Shown here: in pieces, positions 45,748 through 57,215 of the stretch | Layout of the letters: every line of letters begins with the position of its first letter | Numbering within the stretch: the first letter of the stretch is position 1 | DNA from: Stomoxys calcitrans | Lineage: Eukaryota > Arthropoda > Insecta > Diptera > Muscidae | Reading direction: 5' to 3' | DNA length: 64,000 nucleotides | NCBI RefSeq assembly: GCF_963082655.1 | Contig: NC_081553.1 | Span: 44,976,359-45,040,358 of the forward strand | Position numbers and translations under genes: made by a program | The notes under the pieces: model-generated | The model's database searches: none | The model's input: the letters and a program-made list of their open reading frames with translations, nothing else | What the model was told of the DNA's origin: nothing

Positions 45748-48625
45748 TAGGTCACCTTAAACAACCGTAGACCAACTTAGAAAACCTTAAGTCCTTTTAT
45801 AACATCCTTGACTATCTTTGGCCATCTTAGGACCTTTTTAACCATCCTTAACTATCATTGACCATCGTAGATACCTTTAGAACACCTAAGATAGCATTAG
45901 ACTACCTTAGGACCTTTTTAAACCATTCTTAACTATCTTTGACCACCTTAGACACTCTTAAAACACCTTAAACCATATTAGACTGTCTTAGGACCTTTCT
46001 AACTATACTAGACTATCTTGGACCATCTTATGTCTTTTTTTAACTACCCTTAACTATCTTTGACCACCTTACACTATCTTAGCTTAAACTTTACCCATCT
46101 TTGACTATCTTTGATGATCTTAAGCGATCTTAGACCACCTTAAACTATCTTTGCCCTCTTAGACCACCTTAAACCACCTTAGCCCCCTTAGACCACGTTT
46201 AACCACTCTTGCCCTCTTAGACCACACTAGACCACCTTATACCACCTTAGACCACTTAGACCACCTTGGACCACCTTGGACCACCTTGGACCACCTTGGA
46301 CCACCTTGGACCACCTTTGACCACCTTTGACCACCCTAGACCACTTTAGACCCCCTTAGACCACCTTAGACCACCTTAAACCACCTTAGCCCCCTAGACC
46401 ACCTTAAACCGCTCTAGACCACCTTAGACCACCCTAGACCACTTTAGGCCACCTTAGACCCCCTTAGACCACCTTAGACCACCTTAGTCAACCTTAGACC
46501 ACCTAAGATTACATTAGACCACCTGAGACTATCTTAGACCACCTTAGACTACATTAAACCACTTAAGACCACCTGGACTCATACCTTAGACCATCTTAGA
46601 CTACCTTAGACCACCTGATACTACCTTAGACCAGTTTAGACCACCCTAGACTACATTAAACCACTTGAGAATACCTAAGATCTCCTTACACCACCTCTGA
46701 TCAACTTAGACCACCTGAGACTACCTTAGACCACTTTAGACCACCTTTGATTAACTTAGACCACCTGAGACTACCTTAGACCACTTTAGACCACCTTAAA
46801 CCACATACCAACTAGACACAGGCCTTAGACCACCTTAGACCATCTTAGACTACCTTAGACCACCTTGGACCACCTTTGACCACCCTAGACCACTTTAGAC
46901 AACCTTAGCCCCCTTCGACCACCTTAAACCACCTTAGCCCCCTAGACCACCTTAAACCGCCCTAGACCACCTTAGACCTCCCTAGACCACTTTAGGCCAC
47001 CTTAGATCCCCATAGACCACCTTAGTCAACCTTAGACCACCTAGGATTACTTTAGACCACCTTAGACAACCTTAGACCACCTTAGACCACTTTAGACCAA
47101 CTTAGACCACCATAGACTACCTTAGACCATCAAAGACCACCTTAGACCACATTAGACCACATTAGACAATATTAGACCACATTAGACAACCTTAGACCAC
47201 CTTAGACCACCATAGACCACCATAGACCACCTTAAACCACCTTAAACTTTAGTACTCTTAAAACAACCAGGTTTGTTGCTTAAGTCTTTTGTTCAGTGAC
47301 TTCACACCTGAGACTACCTTAGACCACTTTAGACCACCTTAGCCCCCTTAGACCACCTTAAACCACCTTAGCCCCCTAGACCACCTTAAACCACTTTAGA
47401 CCACCTTTGCCCCCTTAGACCACCTTTAACAACCTTAGCCCCCTAGACCACCTTAAACCGCTCTAGACCACCCTAGACCACTTTGGGCCACCTTTGACCC
47501 CGTTAGACCACCTTATTCAACCTTAGACCACCTAAGATTACTTTAGACCACCTTAGACAACCTTAGACCACCTTAGACCACCTTAGACCACCTTAGACCA
47601 CCTTAGACCACCATAGACTACCTTAGACCACCTTAGACCAACTTAGACCACCTTAGACCGCCATAGACTACTTAGACCACCTTAGACCCCCTTAGACCAC
47701 CTTAGTCAACCTTAGACCACCTTAGACCAATTTAGACCATCTTAGACCACCAATGACCACCTTAGACCACCAATGACCACCTTAGACCCCATTAAACCAT
47801 CTTAGACCACCTTAGACCTCAAAAGACCATAAAAGACCACCTTAGACCCCATTAGACCATCTTAGACCACCTTAGACCACCTTAGACCACCTAAGACCAC
47901 CTTAGATCACCTTAGACCACCTTAGACCACATTAGACCACCTTAGACCAACTTACACAACCTTAGACCACCTTAGACCATCTTACACCACCTTAGACCAC
48001 CTTAGACCACCTTAGACCACCTTAGACCATCTTACACCACCTTAGACCACCTAAGACCACCTTAGACCACCTTAGACCACATTAGACCATCTTACACCAC
48101 ATTAGACCAACTTAGACCACCTTAGATAACCTTAGAACACCTAAAAGCACCTTATTCCAACTTAGACCACCTTAGACCACCATATACCACCTTAGACCGC
48201 CTAAGACTACCGTTGACCACCTTAGACCACCTTAAACCACTCTTGCCCCGTAGACCACTCTTGCCCCCTTAGACCAACTTAGACCTCATACCTTAGGCCA
48301 CCCTTGACCAACTTAGACACCTAAGACAACACCACGTTAAACACCTAAGACATCGCTAAAACACCTTCGAAAACCTTAGAAAATCTTAGGATCGTTTTAA
48401 CCATCCTTGAATATCTTAGGGCCTTGACTATCTTTGACCCTCTTAGACACCTTTAAAATACCTTTGACCGACCACCTTAGAATATATTAGAACTTTTTTA
48501 ACAATGCTTGACTATATTTAGACCGACCTTTAGACAATTTTAGATCACGTAAGACCCCCTCACATCACCTAAGACCACTTTTTATCACCTAAGTAGTAGT
48601 CTTAGACAAGCTTAAAACACATTAC
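45748..48625 (+). repeat. decamer satellite (CCACCTTAGA)n
   Basis: About 2.9 kb of tandem decamers, CCACCTTAGA, with many one-base variants (CCACTTTAGA, CCCCCTTAGA, CAACCTTAGA). The centre (47540-48130) is the most regular. Both edges are degenerate and show longer composite text such as TTAACTATCTTTGACCA. Five identical CCACCTTGGA copies stand at 46260-46315. A foreign segment of about 50 bp interrupts it at 47255-47303. On the minus strand each unit gives AAGGTGG, so GG pairs recur regularly. Confidence 0.95.
47255..47303 (-). repeat. CTTAAG motif segment embedded in the satellite
   Basis: CTCTTAAAACAACCAGGTTT and GTTGCTTAAGTCTTTTGTTC match 43857-43906 with one base deleted. Satellite decamers resume immediately on both sides. 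Confidence 0.85.
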
Positions 48626-48631
48626 GGCTTT

Positions 48632-48790
48632 ATGGGTTTTTTTTTTGTGGAAATCGGTTCAGGATTGGATATAGCTCTCTTATATATACTTGACCGCTTT
48701 CAGCTAATTTGCAATATTGTGGTAATTTGTTATCCTATTCTCACAAAATCGATCTTCGTCTTTCAAGCCAATAGAAGTTTTGTCAACTAT
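48632..48790 (-). repeat. HT-like unit fragment
   Basis: GAAATCGGTTCAGGATTGGA, TATAGCTCTC and ATACTTGACCGCTTT resemble one diverged HT unit. Confidence 0.4.
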
Positions 48791-50104
48791 TTTTTATACC
48801 CAACACCGAGTGATGGGAGTATATTCATTTTGTCATTCCGATTGCAATTCATCGATATATCCTTTTCTGATCCTATAAAATGTGTTTATTCTTGATCGTC
48901 GTAAAAATCTAAGACGACCTTGCCATGTCCGTCCGTCTGTCTGTTGAAATTAGACTACAGTCTTTTAAAACAGGGATATTGAGCTGAATCTAAGACGAGC
49001 TTGCCATGTCCATCCGTCTGTCTGTGGACTACAGTCTTTAAAAACAGGGATATTGAGCTGAAACTTTCCACTGATTCTTTTATTTCCATAGGCAGGTTAA
49101 GTTCGAAGATGGTCTATATTGGGGCTATATCTTGATATAGCCCCCATATATACCGATCTGCCGATTTAAGGTTTTAGGCCCATTAAAGCCACATTTATTA
49201 TCCGATTTCGCTGAAATTTGGGACAGTGTTTTATGTTACACCTTTTAACATGCTTGTTTAATTCGCGGCCCAGATCGATATAGAGTTACGTATAGCTGCT
49301 ATATAGACCAATCTCACGATTTAAGGTTTTCGACCCTTAAAAGGAGGATTTATTGTCCGATTGCCTAGAAATTTGGTACCGTAAGTTGTGATAGGCTCTT
49401 CAACACTCTTCTTCAATTTGGCCCAGATCGGTGCAGATTTCGTAATAGCTGCCATACAGACCGATCTCTCGATTTAAGGTCTTGGGCCCATAAAAGGGGC
49501 ATTTATTGTCCGATTGCCTAGAAATTTGGTACAGCGAGTTGTGATAGGCTCTTCAACACCCTTCTTCAATTTGACCCAAATCGGTGCAGATTTGGTTATA
49601 GCTACCATATAGACCGATCTCTCGATTGAAGTTCTTGGGCCCATAATAGGGGCATTTATTGGCTGATTTCGCCGAAATTTGGGACAGTAAGTTATGTTAG
49701 GCCCTTTGACATTTTTTTTTCAATTTGGTTCAGATCGGTCAAGATTTGGATATAGCTGCTATAAATACCGATTTGCCGATTAAGGTTTTTGGCCCCAAAT
49801 GGAGCATTTATTGTCCGATTTCGCAGAAGTTTGGTATAGCGAGTTGTGTTAGGCTTCTCAGCATCCCTGTTGAATACGGCCCAGATCGAACGGTGATATA
49901 GTTGCCATATATACCGATCCTCGATATTCATCTTGGGCCTATAACAGGCCTATTTATTGTCCGGTTTTGCAGAAATATGGCATAATGGGTTTTGCAGGTC
50001 TTCCCGACATTCCCGGCCCAGATTGGTCTAGATTTGGATGTAGCTGGTATATATTCCAAGGTTGTGGATATCCAAAGCATGGCTGAACTTAATGCCTTTT
50101 TTTT
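48791..50104 (-). repeat. HT element, family B, with partly duplicated tail
   Basis: The reverse tail begins TTTTTATACCCAACACCG. The GTCCGTCCGTCTGTCTGT and GGGATATTGAGCTGAA segments occur twice (48928-48988 and 49006-49062), a local duplication. Diverged units follow, and a decayed head GGATATCCAAAGCATGGCTG AACTTAATGCC lies at the right end (given in parts). Confidence 0.75.
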
Positions 50105-52124
50105 AATTTATTCCTAATCATTTTCTTCAATGACTCACACTTTTTTTTCGACTTCCATCAACTTTTTCAACATTTTTGCTGCATAAAACCTTTAACCATT
50201 AGATTATTGTAGTCATCCATTCTAATCCTAAATGGAAACCACATATGATTGATGGAAGTACCACACCTATAAGCTTTAATGGAAAGATTTCAAACAAACA
50301 GAATATTAGTCATCGACAAGTTCATTGGCTTGTATTTTTTGCACTTTACATCACATAGAAAGAGAATCACAATCATTGCAGTTGTATTGAGTTGCAAGTA
50401 AACAAAAACTAGACTTTTATAAGGTTTTTTTAGAACCTATCATTTGTATGTTTTATGTATACGTGTGCAGGTACCAGACAATGGCCAATTAATCATATCC
50501 CCGCAAAACCCTTTAAAACAAAAAATAAAAATAAAACCCAAAATAATCTTCTTAAAGAAATGGCATTTGGCCAATTCAATTTCCAAGGAACAAGGTTAGG
50601 CTGCTAAGGACACCAAACAACAACAACATCCTAAGCTTCTGATATGTTGTGTAAACTTTTAGGCGGTAGTTTGTGTTTTTTCCATGCTGTTGTTGCCAGG
50701 CTGTGGTTGGCCAAATAGATTATAACGTGACGCGTGCGCTTGTGCACAAAAGGCTGGTCTACGATTTATATGATAAAGTAAGAGTGTATATGTGTGAGTG
50801 TGTGTTTGTTTGTTTGCTTCCTCATGTCTATGGAGTTATATGCAAAAATTGCCTTCAAGGCTTCCAAACCCAAAAGATTTATAATGTAAAGATTTAGAAG
50901 AGAATAGAAAATGGGTAGAAACAAGAGAACAAAAAGTCCCCCCAGAACCAATATTTACACACGTGCATGCATTTCGAACGTTTTGTGTACGTTTTTGCTT
51001 AAAGCCTTTTTGGATAAACAACCAGACAACGATGTGTGCATAGCCGCCAAGTCAAGTTGTATCTAATATTTCTATTGCCATAACATGGAGCATGAACATT
51101 GAAGAGGTAGTCAACATGTTAAAGTCATCTTGATGTAACACGAAGCCAGGAAGTCCAAAATGTATGTTTTGGAAATTTAAGATCTTTACTTTGTTGCTTC
51201 TAACATTTAACGTAAACTTTATGGAAAACCAAAAACAAAGGATCTCATTTAGCTAATTATGTTTTTCTAAGATAAAAACTGAAGAAGAAATAAAGGTGCT
51301 GGCTAACATTTCCAAGGCAGAGAAAAATATAAAAAAAAAACATTTTGATAGAAATTTAATAGAAAAAAATGTATAAAAAATGCTCAAGATATTATTAATT
51401 AAAAAAAAAAGTTTTAATATTTAGTTAAAAATTGTACTTAAATTTAGTTAAATGGTACTAAAAATAAGTCTTCATGAGAATAAAATTTTTAGATGATCAA
51501 AGTTATTAGGGATTTCATCAGTCGTCTTGACTTCACTTCAATACACTTTTATTCACCAATAACTTCTTCGCAAGCCGTTTCATTTATGCCTCTTCCTTTT
51601 TGTGTATGTGAACCAGTAAAAGTTCAAAGTTTATTTCAATTTAACCTCAATGGAAAAAAGTTTATCATATTTGTTTGTTTAAACTCAGGCAAACGCGACT
51701 TAGATTTCTGTTGTGCTAACCAAAATATAGTAATTGGTTTTTTCACCAACCATTTCATATCGTAGTTACCAAAGCCCAATATGCATGAATGGGCCAACAT
51801 GTTTCGTATGATGAACGTTTCTGCATTTTCTTAGGCATGAGCTGTACGTGGTACATCTTTAAAGGGAATTTCAGTATGCAGCTCTTTGAGCTGCATACCA
51901 CTCTGTGGATATACTTGGGGTTAAAAGTGGCAAAATTCATGGTAATTCATAGTTGTTTATTGGAATTGAGCTAGAACGATTTATATGTGAGAAATTGGAT
52001 GAGAATGTTCTTTGGAAAGGTTTTCCTTTTACTAAGGGTATCGAAATGTGTGGGTGAAGAGTATCATAGGAAATTCTTTGGAATATAAAAGATGTGACTA
52101 CAAATAAAGCAAAAGTAAAACAGC
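50105..52124. other. repeat-poor intronic island
   Basis: AT-rich unique DNA with poly-A tracts. The open frame at 51493-51765 has no domain I can name. The sequence TGCAGCTCTTTGAGCTGCA (51877-51895) is a short perfect hairpin (TGCAGCTC / GAGCTGCA, three-base loop). Confidence 0.55.
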
Positions 52125-53165
52125 TTTCTTTTTTTGTTCATAAGCAGGATTAAGTTCGAAGATGGGCTATATCGGACTATATCTTGATATACCCCCCATA
52201 TAGACCGATCCGCAGATTTAGGGTCTTGGGCTCATAAAAACCATATTTATTATCCGATTTCGCTGATATTTAGGACAGTGAGTTGTGTAAGGCCCTTCAA
52301 CATCCTTCTTGAATTTAGCCCAGATTGGTTCAGATTTGGATATAGCTGCAATATAGACCGATCCCTCGATTTAAGGTTTTGGGCCCATAAAAGGCGCATT
52401 TATTGTCCGATGTCGTCGAAATTTGGGACAGTGAGTTGTGTTAGGCCCTTCGACACCCTTCATCAATTTGGCCCAGATCGGTTCAGATTTGGATATAGCT
52501 GCTATATAGACCGATCCCTCGATTTAAGGTTTTGGGCCCATAAAAGGCGCATTTATTGTCCGTTGTCGTCGAAATTATTGACAGTGAGTTATGTTAGGCC
52601 CTTTGATACCCTTCATTAATTTGGCCCAGATCGGTTCAGATTTGGATATAGCTGCCATATAGACCGATCCGCCGATTTAGGGTATTGGGCCCATAAAAGA
52701 CGCATTTATTGTCCGATTTCGCCGAAATTTGTGGCAGTGAGTTGTGTTACGTCCTTCGACATACCTCTTCAATTTGGCTCAGATCGGTTCAGATTTGAAT
52801 ATAGCTGCCATATGGATCAATCTCTCGATTTAAAGTCTTGGCCACATAAAAGGCACATTTATAATCCGATTTCGCTGAAATTTGGGACAGTGAGTTGTGT
52901 TAGGCCCTTCGATATCTCTCTTTAAATTGGCCCAGATCGGTTCAGATTTGGATATAGCTGCCATATAGACCGATTTCTCGATTTAAGGTTTTGAGGCCAT
53001 AAATGGCGCACTTATTTTCCGATGTCGTCGAAATTTGGGACAGTGAGTTGTGTTAGGCCCTTCGACACCCCTCATCAATTTGGCCCAGATCGGTCCAGAT
53101 TTGGATATAGCTGCCATATGGACCGATCCTCCGAAAAAGGCCTTAGGTCCATAAAAGCCACATTT
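52125..53165 (-). repeat. HT element, family B, tail truncated, head missing
   Basis: Begins inside the tail (TTCATAAGCAGGATTAAGTT) and runs through seven units with regular GATATAGCTGCCATATAGAC text. It stops at AAAAGCCACATTTG without a head. Confidence 0.8.
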
Positions 53166-53444
53166 GTATGGACAACAACAACAAAACTTTTGAGACCAAT
53201 TTTCGTTTTTATACCCTCCACTATAAGAGGGGGGTATACTAAATTCTTCATTCCGTTTGTAAAACATCGAAATACTGATCTGAGACCCAACAAAGAATAT
53301 ATATTCTTGGTCTTCTTGACATTCTGTGTCGATTTAGCCATGTCCGTCCGCCTGTCTGTCTCCTTTGTCTGTCAAATGCACGCTAACTCTCAAAGAAATA
53401 AAACAAGGTGCTTGAAATTTTGCATAAATACTTCTTGTTAGTTA

Positions 53445-53755
53445 GGAGACCACCGTTGCGCAGAGGTTAACATGTCCTCCTATGTCGCTAAACGCCTGTA
53501 TTTGAATCCTGGCAGGAACATCAGAAAATTTTTCAGCGGTGGCTATCCCCTCCTAATGCTGGTGACATTTGAGAGGAACTTTGCCATGTAAAAACTTCTC
53601 CCCAAAGAGGTGTCGCTCTGCGGCATGCCATTCGGACTCAGCTATAAAAAGGAGATCCCTTATCACTGAACTTAAAATTGAATCGGACAGCACTCATTGA
53701 TTTGTGAGAAATTTGCCCCAGTTCCTTAATGGAATGTTCATGGTCAAATTTGCAT
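53445..53755 (+). mobile_element. tRNA-derived SINE, copy 5
   Basis: A-box-like TTGCGCAGAGG (53456-53466), decayed B box TATTTGAATCC, then CCCCTCCTAATGCTGGTGAC, CCAAAGAGGTGTCGC and CGGCATGCCATTCGGACTC. The 3' end is near GGTCAAATTTGC. Confidence 0.85.
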
Positions 53756-54225
53756 TTTTACTTGTTGTTAGTGCAGGTCGTGGGATTGTGGGATGCGCCA
53801 AATCGGTATATGTTTTGGTATAGCTGCCTTATAAACTGATATTGGATCTTAACTTCTTGAGCCTCTAGAGGGCGCAATTATACCCGATTTGGCTGAAATT
53901 TTGCATGAAGTGTTGTGTTGTAACTTCTAGTAACTGCGCCAAGTCTGGCTCAAATCGGTTTATATCCTGATATAGCTCCCATATGACTGATCTCGGATGT
54001 TGACTTCTTGAGCCGCTAGAGGGCGCAATTATTATCCGATTTGGCTGAAATTTAGAATGAAGTGTTTTGGTTTGACCATCTACAACTGTGGCAGGTATGG
54101 TCCAAACCAGTTCATAGCCCGATATAGCTCCCATAAAATCTGATCTTGGAACTTGACTCGTGATCCTGTTCTAACTTCCAACAATTGCGCCAATTATGGT
54201 TCAAATCGGTGTATAACCTGGTATA

Positions 54226-55105
54226 AAGGGAGCTTTTTTAAGAGCTATAGGAAAGTTTTTCAAAAATAAAACACATCAAATTCAAAAAAATTCATGAAAT
54301 CTTTATTTGTATCGACTGTGCGGTCCATATAATTTAATGTTTGAAGATTATTTCATGCAAATGTTGACTGTGACTGCACCTCAAATGGTCCATCCACTAA
54401 GTCCAGTTTTGGCATACTCTTTCCAACATTTCGCCCCGTATCTCACGAATAAATGCTTCAATGTTCCCTTCCAATGAGTCAATTGAAGCGGGTCTGTCTG
54501 TACAGATATGAGCTTTAACATAGTCCCGCGAAAAATAATCTAAATGCATTAAATCGTACGATCTAGGAGGCCAATTGACCGGTCCCCCAACGAGAAATAA
54601 AATTTTCAACTCGCCTCTCAATAACTCCATAGTTACGCGTGCTGTGTAACATGTGGCACCGTCTTGTTGAAACCACATGTCATGCAAGTCAAGCTCTTGC
54701 ATTTTGAGCAAAACCAAGTTGGATATCATCTTACGGTAGCGCTCACCTTTCACAGTTGCGTTATAATTTGCATCATCTTTGAAGATGAAGTACGGTCCAA
54801 TGATGTCACCAGCCCATAAACCGCTCCAAACTGTGACTTTTTCTGGATGCATTGGTAGCTCTGGCAATGCTTCTGGCTGAGCTTCACTTAAAAATCGACA
54901 TTTCTGCTTATTTACGTACCCATAGAGGCAAAAATGAGCTTTGTCGTAAAATGGAAGAAGAGCAAATCAAATCAAATTCAATTTGCAAGCGTTGTTTTCT
55001 TTGTGATACGATTCATGGTTAAGTTATAGACCAAACTGGAGACCAAATTTTTGACTGTGAAACGAAACACAAAACGTGCGTGAGCTATTTAAACCAGTGT
55101 TGCCA
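54226..55105 (-). mobile_element. truncated mariner-type transposon
   Basis: The left boundary interrupts HT text after GTATAACCTGGTAT, and the right boundary resumes HT head text near AAAAGGTGGG. It contains the transposase pseudogene below. I cannot match a terminal inverted repeat between the two ends, so at least one end is missing. Confidence 0.65.
54397..54960 (-). pseudogene. mariner-family transposase, C-terminal two thirds
   Basis: An open minus-strand frame of nearly 190 codons without a start methionine at the homologous place. It encodes YDKAHF (first catalytic Asp), VTVWSGLWAGDIIGPYF, WFQQDGATCYTA (second Asp) and PPRSYDLMHLDYF (third Asp, 35 residues on), ending ERVCQNWT. These are hallmarks of IS630/Tc1/mariner transposases with a DDD triad. 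The N-terminal helix-turn-helix DNA-binding region is absent and HT sequence takes over on that side, so it cannot act alone. The three Asp are kept, which suggests fairly recent decay. Confidence 0.85.
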
Positions 55106-55160
55106 AAAAAAGGTGGGTGGTGGGTATTCAGAGTTCGGCACGACCGAACCGCATTAAGTT

Positions 55161-55275
55161 TACATGTTATCTCTATGCCGCTAAACGCCCGGGTTCGAAT
55201 CCTGGCTTGAACATCAGAAAAAATGTTCAGCGGTGGTTATCCCCCCCAATGCTGGCAATATTTGTGAGAAATAAT
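55161..55275 (+). mobile_element. tRNA-derived SINE, copy 6 (fragment)
   Basis: Carries a perfect B box GGGTTCGAATCC (55191-55202) and TTCAGCGGTGGTTATCCCCC. The A box and the 3' half are missing. Confidence 0.75.
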
Positions 55276-55833
55276 TATGTTGTGTTTCTTACTCCATTCG
55301 CTAATATCTTCCTCATACCTTTCAACATTGTTGCAGTGCATTTTTTTTCACTGCACTACAAGTTTGGAATATCATCATACTGTTATCTAATATCCTCAAT
55401 GACCAAATGCAGATAAATTTGTCTTTCATAGATTGAGAGAATATTCTTTTGTGTGTTGTGTTTTTTTCTCAAGACATTAGCATTAAAAAGACACATTTCG
55501 AGATTTTTCTTATGTTGCTTAGCATAACACTTTAGCAGTGTTATAAAAATTCATTAAAAAATACTACATACGAGGTAGGTTGGGCAAATGGTAAAAAAAT
55601 TTATGGAAAAATTCAAATTCGAACTTGAATCAGGTTTGTGAGTTAAGTCTTTTGTTTTTCCTGAAATAAAAAAAAAAATTGGAAAACATATTTAAAAAGG
55701 AAATATGCAAAAATTGAAAAAGAATCAAGAAATTTCAAAAATTATGAAAAATAATAATAACATCAATAAGAATAAATAATAATGAAAAAAAAAATTCTAT
55801 TACTTAATTTAAAGAAAAGCTATACATTTTATA
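55276..55833. other. AT-rich intronic DNA
   Basis: Contains one CTTAAG motif copy at 55631-55659 (CAGGTTTGTGAGTTAAGTCT then TTTGTTTTTC). No gene seen. Confidence 0.55.
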
Positions 55834-56070
55834 TTGGTTGCCCAAAAAGTAATTGCGGATTTTTCATATTGTCGGCGTTGACAAATTTTTTCACAGCTTG
55901 TGACTCTGTAATTGCATTCTTTCTTCTGTCAGTTATCAGCTGTTACTTTTAGCTTGCTTTAGAAAAAAAGTGTAAAAAAAAGTATATTTGATTAAAGTCC
56001 GTTCTAAGTTTTATTAAAAATGCATTTACTTTCTTTTAAAAAATCCGCAATTACTTTTTGGGCAAACCAA
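55834..56070 (+). mobile_element. mariner-type MITE, copy 4 (complete)
   Basis: TTGGTTGCCCAAAAAGTAAT to TTTTGGGCAAACCAA, flanked by TA at 55832-55833 and 56071-56072. Same orientation as copy 1 and nearly identical inside. Confidence 0.9.
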
Positions 56071-56581
56071 TAGTTTCCGATTATTTGCTCCTAAACTTTT
56101 TTAATTTTTTTAACTTCTATAATTTTTTTTAATCCCTCCTCGTTATTTTCGATTTGTTTGTATTTTCCCTCCAAAGTGGGTTTACAGCTGCCGCCTAGAA
56201 TTCTCTTGATGCTGATGTAAAGCTTTATTTGTGGTATTATTTTACGTTTTAATATGAATAATTTATGAAAACCATGTAAAGATGAGGCAAACGGCAAATA
56301 TTTAAATTGCATTCATATGTCGTTGACGTTGCCAAAGCGAGCAAACACAAAATGTAATGAAAACCTCGTCGCCGCATAACCCTACTCAAGTTTTGTTTAT
56401 GGCTTGTTGATGTGCTCATCCCTGCGTCCATCAGTTTTGGAAATTCCGTGAGCAAGCACCAAGTGTTTAGTGGCTTCAGTAGCTTCCGCAGAGAGCTGTG
56501 TTTGTGTATCCTACCAAACTGTCTGTCTATCTCTTTGGGATATCTTCTGCCTCTTCTTCATTTCAATACAACGTTGTCTTA
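56071..56581. other. intronic DNA between two MITEs
   Basis: No gene or repeat supported. Confidence 0.5.
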
Positions 56582-56819
56582 TTGGGTTGCCCAAGAAGTA
56601 ATTGCGGATTTTTCATATAGTCGGCAGTGACAAATTTTTTCAACGGCTTGTGACTCTGTAATTGCGTTCTTTCTTCTGTCAATTATCAGCTGTTACTTTT
56701 AGCTTGCTTTAGAAAAAAAGTGTAAAAAAAATATATTTGATTAAAGTTCATTCTAAGTTTTATTAAAAATGCATTTACTTTCTTTTAAAAAATCCGCAAT
56801 TACTTTTTGGGCAACCCAA
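56582..56819 (+). mobile_element. mariner-type MITE, copy 5 (complete)
   Basis: TTGGGTTGCCCAAGAAGTAA to CTTTTTGGGCAACCCAA with TA on both sides (56580-56581, 56820-56821). It lies 511 bp from copy 4 in the same orientation. Confidence 0.9.
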
Positions 56820-57031
56820 TATTTCCCTATTATTTTTCGGTTAGGTAATAAAGGTAAAAAAAAAATAAAAACAAAAATAAATACTTTTAGAGTTTGGTCG
56901 TATTGACGTTTTCTAAACAAAATCGTCTTTGTTTTAAGGAGACCATGTATAACTGATAAAGGGCAAAGAGGGAAAGTTAAAAATGGAAGTTGGAAAAAAA
57001 AAATGTTTCCTTGCTAATGTTGTCGATATAA

Positions 57032-57215
57032 TTTTTCATACCCTCCACCATAGGAGGGGGTATACATCAGAATATTGATCGGCTACTGAATAAGGTATAT
57101 ATACTACAGCTAAGTAAATCTAGCCACGTCTGTCCGTCCGTCCATTAGTTGAACTATAAGATTTATGCACTTGAAATTTTTGGATTTTTCGATAGGACGA
57201 TTTGGACTTAGTGTT
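57032..57215 (-). repeat. HT tail fragment
   Basis: TTTTTCATACCCTCCACCAT, AAGGTATATATACT and CTGTCCGTCCGTCC: reverse tail only, cut by the LINE fragment that follows. Confidence 0.7.

Larger units (their letters stand above)
53206..55160 (-). repeat. HT element, family A, carrying a SINE and a mariner fragment
   Basis: Reverse tail TTTTTATACCCTCCACTATA from 53206; family A body; a head remnant GGTGGGTATTCAGAGTTCGG and CACGACCGAACCGCATTAAG at 55125-55160. A SINE lies at 53445-53755 and a mariner fragment at about 54226-55105, so this copy is older than both insertions. Confidence 0.8.

Noticed and set aside
45748..48625. CRISPR-like array
   Set aside because: Repeats are head-to-tail decamers without unique spacers, in a eukaryotic intron.
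50461..50530. Possible cadherin exon after GTGTGCAG at 50470
   Set aside because: The downstream frame (VPDNGQLIISPQN) stays open only briefly, lacks EC2 features, and no suitable donor follows.
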